Source: Sarcophilus harrisii
Taxonomy: Eukaryota; Chordata; Mammalia; Dasyuromorphia; Dasyuridae
NCBI RefSeq assembly: GCF_902635505.1
Contig: NC_045431.1
Location: forward strand, 98,893,988 to 98,957,987
Direction of reading: 5' to 3'
Length of the DNA: 64,000 bases
Shown here: positions 59,571-64,000 of the stretch, one piece after another
How positions within the stretch are numbered: the first letter of the stretch is position 1
Layout of the letters: every line of letters starts with the position of its first letter
Notes under the pieces: generated by a model
The model's input: the letters and a program-made list of their open reading frames with translations, nothing else
Database searches by the model: none
What the model was told of the DNA's origin: nothing
Position numbers and translations under genes: made by a program

Positions 59571-60101
59571 AACAGGAAGAATACAGAGAAGCTTGGAGAG
59601 ACTCTCTTGAACTGATGCTGAGTGAAATGAGCGGAACCAGGAGATCATTATACACAGCAACAACAATACTATATGATGATCAATTGTGATGGAAGTGGCT
59701 CTCTTCAATAATGAGAGGATCCCAATCAGTTCCAATTGATTAATGGACAGAAGCAACTACATCCAGAGAAGAAACACTGGGAAATGAATGTGGACTACTT
59801 GCATTTTTGTTTTCTTTCCAGGTTATTTTTACCTTCTGAATCCAATTTTTCTTGTGCAACAAGAGAACTGTACAGATCTGCACACATATATTGTATCTAA
59901 GATATACTTTAACATGTTTAACATGTATGAGACTGCCTGCCATCCTAGGGGAGGGGGTGGAGGGAGGGAAGAGAAAAGTCGGAACAGAAGTGAGTGCAAG
60001 GGACAATATTGTAAAAATTACCCATGCATATGTCCTATCAATAAAAAGCTATAATTAAAAAAAAAAAAAAAGGACAAACAACATTGTCTGAACAAAAAAA
60101 A
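59571..60101 (+). mobile_element. L1 LINE, 5'-truncated, with apparent short 3' transduction
   Basis: The L1 3' end ('ctgatgctgagtgaaatgag...ggagatcattatac...cttgtgcaacaagag...cccatgcatatgtcctatc') ends in a first poly(A) at about 60057-60071. About 22 bp of non-L1 DNA and a second poly(A) (60094-60101) follow. The exact 9-bp repeat agtgctagt bounds the whole (59562-59570 and 60102-60110). Confidence 0.85.
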
Positions 60102-60194
60102 AGTGCTAGTGGGGAGAAAGGTACATTCAGTTGAAGAAGGCAGATATTTCAAGAGAATATGAATATATCTACTAAAAGGTGGATCTATTTTTCA

Positions 60195-60335
60195 TTATTA
60201 ATTCTTCTTAAGGGATGGGGTGAAAGGGAGGGAGAGAATTTGGAATTCAAAATTTTAAAAAATGAAGGGTAAGAATTGTTTTCACATTTAATTGGGAAAT
60301 ATTTAACAAAATAAAAAATATATTTAATAAAGAGA
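60195..60335 (+). mobile_element. L1 LINE 3' tip (different subfamily)
   Basis: 'gggatggggtgaaagggagg...tttggaattcaaaatttt...tttcacatttaattgggaaat', then A-rich tail. Confidence 0.65.
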
Positions 60336-60339
60336 ATTC

Positions 60340-61300
60340 TTTATACTAGCAAACCCCTCCCCAAAACCCAAAACACCAACCCAAAACATAACCATGGGAA
60401 GGAAACAATTCTCCTATTATGTTCTAGTAATGACTGTAGTCACACTGAGTCAAAAACACAGTTATTGTTCTACAAAGACATGCCATCTCTTCAGAGGCCT
60501 TATGAGGCGATTTTCATCTCAATGCCATGATTTCCCAGGGTAAACTGATTATTCCCCTCATAAGGAGAAAAAGAGCTTTGGTTTTCAAATGGCACACGTG
60601 AAACAGATTGTTTAATTCACAGGTTGTTTGCAACAAAGAATGCCTTGACTATGAATACTCTGCTGGTGTTAATTTATGATTCAAACCAAGTATTGAACTG
60701 ATTGACAATAAACCAGCTCGTAGAATTTAGTGAGTTGCGAATGTACTGTGTAATGCTCCACAGGCAACTTTATTGTTGTTGTTGCATTATACTGTAGTCA
60801 ATTTATTTGTCACCAAATGGCTGGAATATGGAAAAATAAAATCATGATTTAGATGCATAGAAGTACTGTTTATATTTGCACATACATATGGGAAGCTTTT
60901 TAAGTGCCACATTTCCTTGTCTCTTGAATTGCTTATGATCTCTTTAATTGTCAGAGTCCATTACTTTGTGGTTAAGTACCAAAGCCCACAGGAATTGAGC
61001 TACCAAGTCATTCATAAGGAGGTGCCAACCAGATAAACCGGAGTATAAGCAATGTCGGGAAGGGTGGTGCCAGAAAGCAAGCCCGGTTAAGCCCAATGAT
61101 CATTAAGGAAAGATCGCAAAGAATGCTGGTTCTGGATCAATAAGACCTTGATATTCAGGAAATGTATTCACTTCAGGCTTCAGTCTTAATGTGCTTTTTA
61201 TCTGTATCTAGTCACATACCCTTAGGGGGTCATCTCCACCTGTTCTACTTAGCGACAACATATGTTGTCCATACCTAAATATCCCTCTCAGCCCCTAAAT
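60340..61300. other. Unique AT-rich block, possible conserved noncoding element
   Basis: No transposon signature. 60560-60870 carries dense homeodomain/SOX-like words ('gaactgattgacaataaa', 'ttaatttatgatt', 'caatttatttgtca'). Confidence 0.35.
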
Positions 61301-61552
61301 AACAAAGGAGGAAGGTAGGCACTTCATCAGTTCAGCAACTTTCCCTCCTCTGCATGTCACACCAACTGATTAACTACCCAGACTTTAGCGGTAATTATCA
61401 ATGTGTACCCCAATATTCCAGGTCATTCCCTCTTGTTTACCAAAGAGTTCAGAAACTGACTGGAAGTTTCTGTTTATCCCAATCCTGCTCCTTATACTTG
61501 AGGATTTTAGGATACCTGTCATTTCCCTCTTCAGGATCTTGATACCTTAGTT

Positions 61553-61757
61553 CAGTGGTCCTCAAAGTGTAGTCCAAAGAATTGTTGGGGTCTCTGAAAC
61601 CCTTTCAGAGGGTCTACAAATTCAAAATTATTTTTTATTTCTAATATAGTAAATAGTTATAAATATAACCCATGTGAACAAAAACTCTTTGAATAGATCC
61701 TCGATAGTTTTTTTTAACAACATGAAGATACTGAGAATAAAGGTTTGAGAACCACTG
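61553..61757 (+). mobile_element. hAT MITE, complete, with perfect 8-bp target duplication
   Basis: A 205-bp element with inverted ends CAGTGGTCCTCAAA and TTTGAGAACCACTG (one mismatch). The exact 8-bp repeat ccttagtt lies on both sides (61545-61552 and 61758-61765). It is related to the truncated copy at 44795. It is too short to encode a transposase. Confidence 0.9.
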
Positions 61758-61914
61758 CCTTAGTTCACCGACTTCCTAACCCTCCATGAATTATACCTTC
61801 GTGCTAATTCAGATACTCTTATGGATGGTCATACCCTTGATTTCACCATCATCCATCCTTGTTTTATTTACATCAAGAACTCTGAAATTTCTCTAGTGAT
61901 GACCATGGAAAGAG

Positions 61915-62095
61915 AGAAACACAGGATCATATTTTTAGAGTTTGAAGGAACCTTAGAGAACATCTAATAAATACTTTGATTTTACACAAAAGGAAATGAG
62001 ATTCAGAGAAGTTGAGTGATATTTGCCCAGACTCATAAGGAATAAATAAGAGAGACAAGATTTTAACCAATGCTCTTTAATTCTAAATTCATCAC
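61915..62095 (+). repeat. CORE-SINE (THER1-like)
   Basis: 'acaggatcatatttttagagtttgaaggaacc...ttttacacaaaaggaaatgagattcagagaagttgagtg...tcatcactgttcc'. Confidence 0.65.
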
Positions 62096-62959
62096 TGTTC
62101 CTCACTCTTCTTAAAGATATCCTTCATTCCCACAATGACTTCTAGTCTGTGACCCTGACTGCTCTCCTAGTCATTTTGCTTTGGCTTTATTCTCCTTACT
62201 TCCCAATTTTGACCTGAGTGTTCACCAATTTAAGCATATATTATCAATTTTCCAAACCCTTTGTCTTATCTATTTGTGCCTTGCCAAATCTTGAACTTGG
62301 ATTATCCTTATCATCTGCTTTCAGTGTTTTTATTTAAATGCTGCTAATTGATTACAGATGCATTCACCACTAGAATATTGTCTAAGGTTACTAAAAATTT
62401 GGGCCATAATGGACTTAACTGGGTTCTGATGAGGTAATTATTTTATTCTTCCCTAATTTACTCTCTGTCATACAGTGGTTTTTCCAAATCTCTTCTTCTT
62501 CCTCAAGTCTCATATACCATCCCTCCCTCCTTTTCACTCAGCAGAGGACCAAGGCACACACATTACTAAGAAACTTCTCCCTAATTCTATGATCTTAGGA
62601 TTCCCAATTCTTTCCAACTTTAATCTCTGATAAAGAGATAGGTGCTCTCCTTTTCAAGCCTGATCATCAATCCCCTTACTCAGGCCTGCATTCCTATTCC
62701 CTCCCTTTTCTTCATCAACTTACACTTGTGATCAAGTGCCTCTCATTCCTTCTATCTTCAATCTTTCTTTATATTGGCTCTTTCTTTAATGTCTATATAT
62801 GTGCCATTACCATATCTGTAATAAACTTTTATTTGATTCTACTTGTATCCACTTAAGCTATCACAGTATATCTATCTTCTCTTTCACAGCCAAACAGTAG
62901 AAAAAAAATCTGCATTTGTTTCTGCCCCTTAACTGAGATTTGTAGAAAGCTACAAGAGC

Positions 62960-63260
62960 TAAAGATGAAGAGAGAGAAAAGTATGTAGAGCAGTCATGAA
63001 CATGTTCGGTTCTGAAACAGTGTTGGGTGTGAGGAACAGCAAGGAAATCAGACTTAGGTATAAAAAGATGGAAAGCTGGGAAGGGACCTGTTTATGAAGG
63101 ACTTTAAAAGTAAAACAAATGATTTGGTCCTGCAAATAATGGGGAGCCCCTGGAGTTTCCTGAATAGAGGAGTTGTGGGATCAAACTTGTGAAGATGAAT
63201 TTGATAGCTGAGTGAAGGATGAATTGGGGTAAAGAGAGATTTGAGGCACAGAAACCAACC
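62960..63260 (+). repeat. Old interspersed repeat, unnamed family (copy 2)
   Basis: 'gtgtgaggaacagcaaggaaatcag...gaaggactttaaaag...gggatcaaacttgtgaagatgaatttgatagctg' parallels 2600-2870. Confidence 0.5.
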
Positions 63261-63404
63261 AATAATAGCCCAGCCATGAGGTGATGAGGTGATGAGACAA
63301 TGAAGGCTTGGATCAGAATGGTATCTCCAACTGCATAATGTACATTTGAAACTGAATGTCCTATAGACATAGCCTAAATGAGAATTTATATTTTTCTTCC
63401 AATC

Positions 63405-63550
63405 CTTTCTCTTCTTCCAGGTTTCTTATTTCTATTGAGGGCACCCCAATGCCAGGTTCACAACTTTGGAATCATCATCAATTTTTCACATTCCCTTAAC
63501 TTTTCTCATATCTAGTCAACTGTGAAGTCCTGCTGATTTTATGGCATCAA
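63405..63550 (+). mobile_element. CR1/L2-clade LINE fragment (reverse-transcriptase C-terminal part)
   Basis: Translation gives VHNFGIIINFSHS, like the '(LG)VI-D-S-L-S' block of CR1-clade reverse transcriptases. It is probably the same insertion as 61310-62910, separated by another repeat. Confidence 0.45.
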
Positions 63551-63559
63551 CTTCAGAGA

Positions 63560-64000
63560 GTACTTAGTCCAAATTTCTCATTTGACAGAGAAAGAAACTA
63601 TGTATATTACTTGCCTTTAAGGCCATTTACTAAATCAGTGACAGTCTGGATGACTTTATGCCTAATAACATGAGGGGTGCTCTGATGATACAGAAGAAGA
63701 ACATGAGAGAGACCCTCAAGGAACTTATACTCCATCTACAAAAAATAAACTTACACTTGAAACAGAAGGGGTAGGTAGATAGAGCGCTAGATTGGAATCA
63801 GGATAAAATCTGAGTTAAAATCTGGCCTTCGATACTTGCTGGCTCTGTGGTCCTGGATATATTTCTTAACCTACCTCGGGCTGTTTCTTCTACAGATATG
63901 TACAATGGGGATAATAATAGAATCTACCTTCCAGGATGGTTGTGAGAAATATTTTAAAGTGCTTTGCGAACCACAAAGTTAAATAAATTCTAGCTATTAT
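63560..64000 (+). repeat. CORE-SINE and MIR-type SINE copies, running to the window edge
   Basis: 63560-63680 is a diverged THER1-like piece. 63765-64000 has 'taggtagatagagcgctagattggaatcagg...ctggctctgtggtcctgg...gtacaatggggataataatag...ttaaagtgctttgcgaacc...aattctagctattat'. Confidence 0.65.

Larger units (their letters stand above)
61310..62910 (+). mobile_element. Ancient LINE of the CR1/L2 clade, ORF2 relic
   Basis: Translated pieces fit a non-LTR retroelement. Near 61767-61900 the text reads LMDGHTLDFTI, like the end of CR1-clade endonuclease domains. Near 62690-62905 it reads IPSIFNLSLYWL and then LSYHSISIFSFTAKQ, the start of the reverse transcriptase (compare YHPISLFPFVAKLLEK). A hAT MITE (61553-61757) and a CORE-SINE (61915-62095) lie inside it. 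It is old and many times broken. The exact family (CR1, L2 or L3) is uncertain. Confidence 0.55.

Overview
This window is AT-rich, CpG-poor vertebrate nuclear DNA from a marsupial. The evidence is the repeat content: marsupial tRNA-derived SINEs whose bodies carry 'ggcagctaggtgg' and 'gagttcaaat' signatures, many CORE-SINE/MIR/THER1-like copies, marsupial-type L1 3' ends that finish in 'gaaaataaaaagctt' plus a poly(A), L2/CR1-clade LINE relics and hAT MITEs. I cannot fix the species.

The only protein gene I can support is MFAP3L (microfibril-associated protein 3-like), on the minus strand. Its start-codon exon is at 54651-54951 (the exon probably begins at 54966) and its last coding exon is at 26166-27115. 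They are separated by a 27.5 kb intron with canonical GT..AG ends. Joined, they give 416 residues: signal peptide, N-glycosylated stalk, one Ig-like domain, one membrane span and a long cytoplasmic tail ending in -SHV. The human protein, as I recall it, is 409 residues. A likely 3' UTR runs from 26165 to about 25320. The promoter and first noncoding exon are not recognisable and probably lie beyond 64000.

Layout: 1-25.3 kb is intergenic DNA downstream of MFAP3L, with many old SINE and LINE pieces, two solo LTRs of different classes (17.1-17.5 kb and 18.7-19.2 kb), a hAT MITE and several microsatellites. 25.3-27.1 kb is the 3' exon. 27.1-54.65 kb is the intron, rich in SINEs, with a 25-bp minisatellite (30.0 kb), a 109-bp tandem duplication (33.8 kb), a hAT MITE with clear ends (45.4 kb) and a promoter-like RFX/CRE/ETS motif cluster (49.8 kb). 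54.65-54.97 kb is the 5' coding exon. 55-64 kb is probably the first intron and upstream DNA. It holds L1 copies (one with an apparent short 3' transduction), a large CR1/L2-clade LINE relic containing a complete hAT MITE, and a possible conserved noncoding block.

I found no new coding system, CRISPR array, rRNA or free-standing tRNA gene. The observations most worth checking are the intronic composite motif cluster, the L1 3' transduction, the two solo LTRs with clean target duplications, the MITE families and the two previously unexplained ~110-bp tandem duplications.
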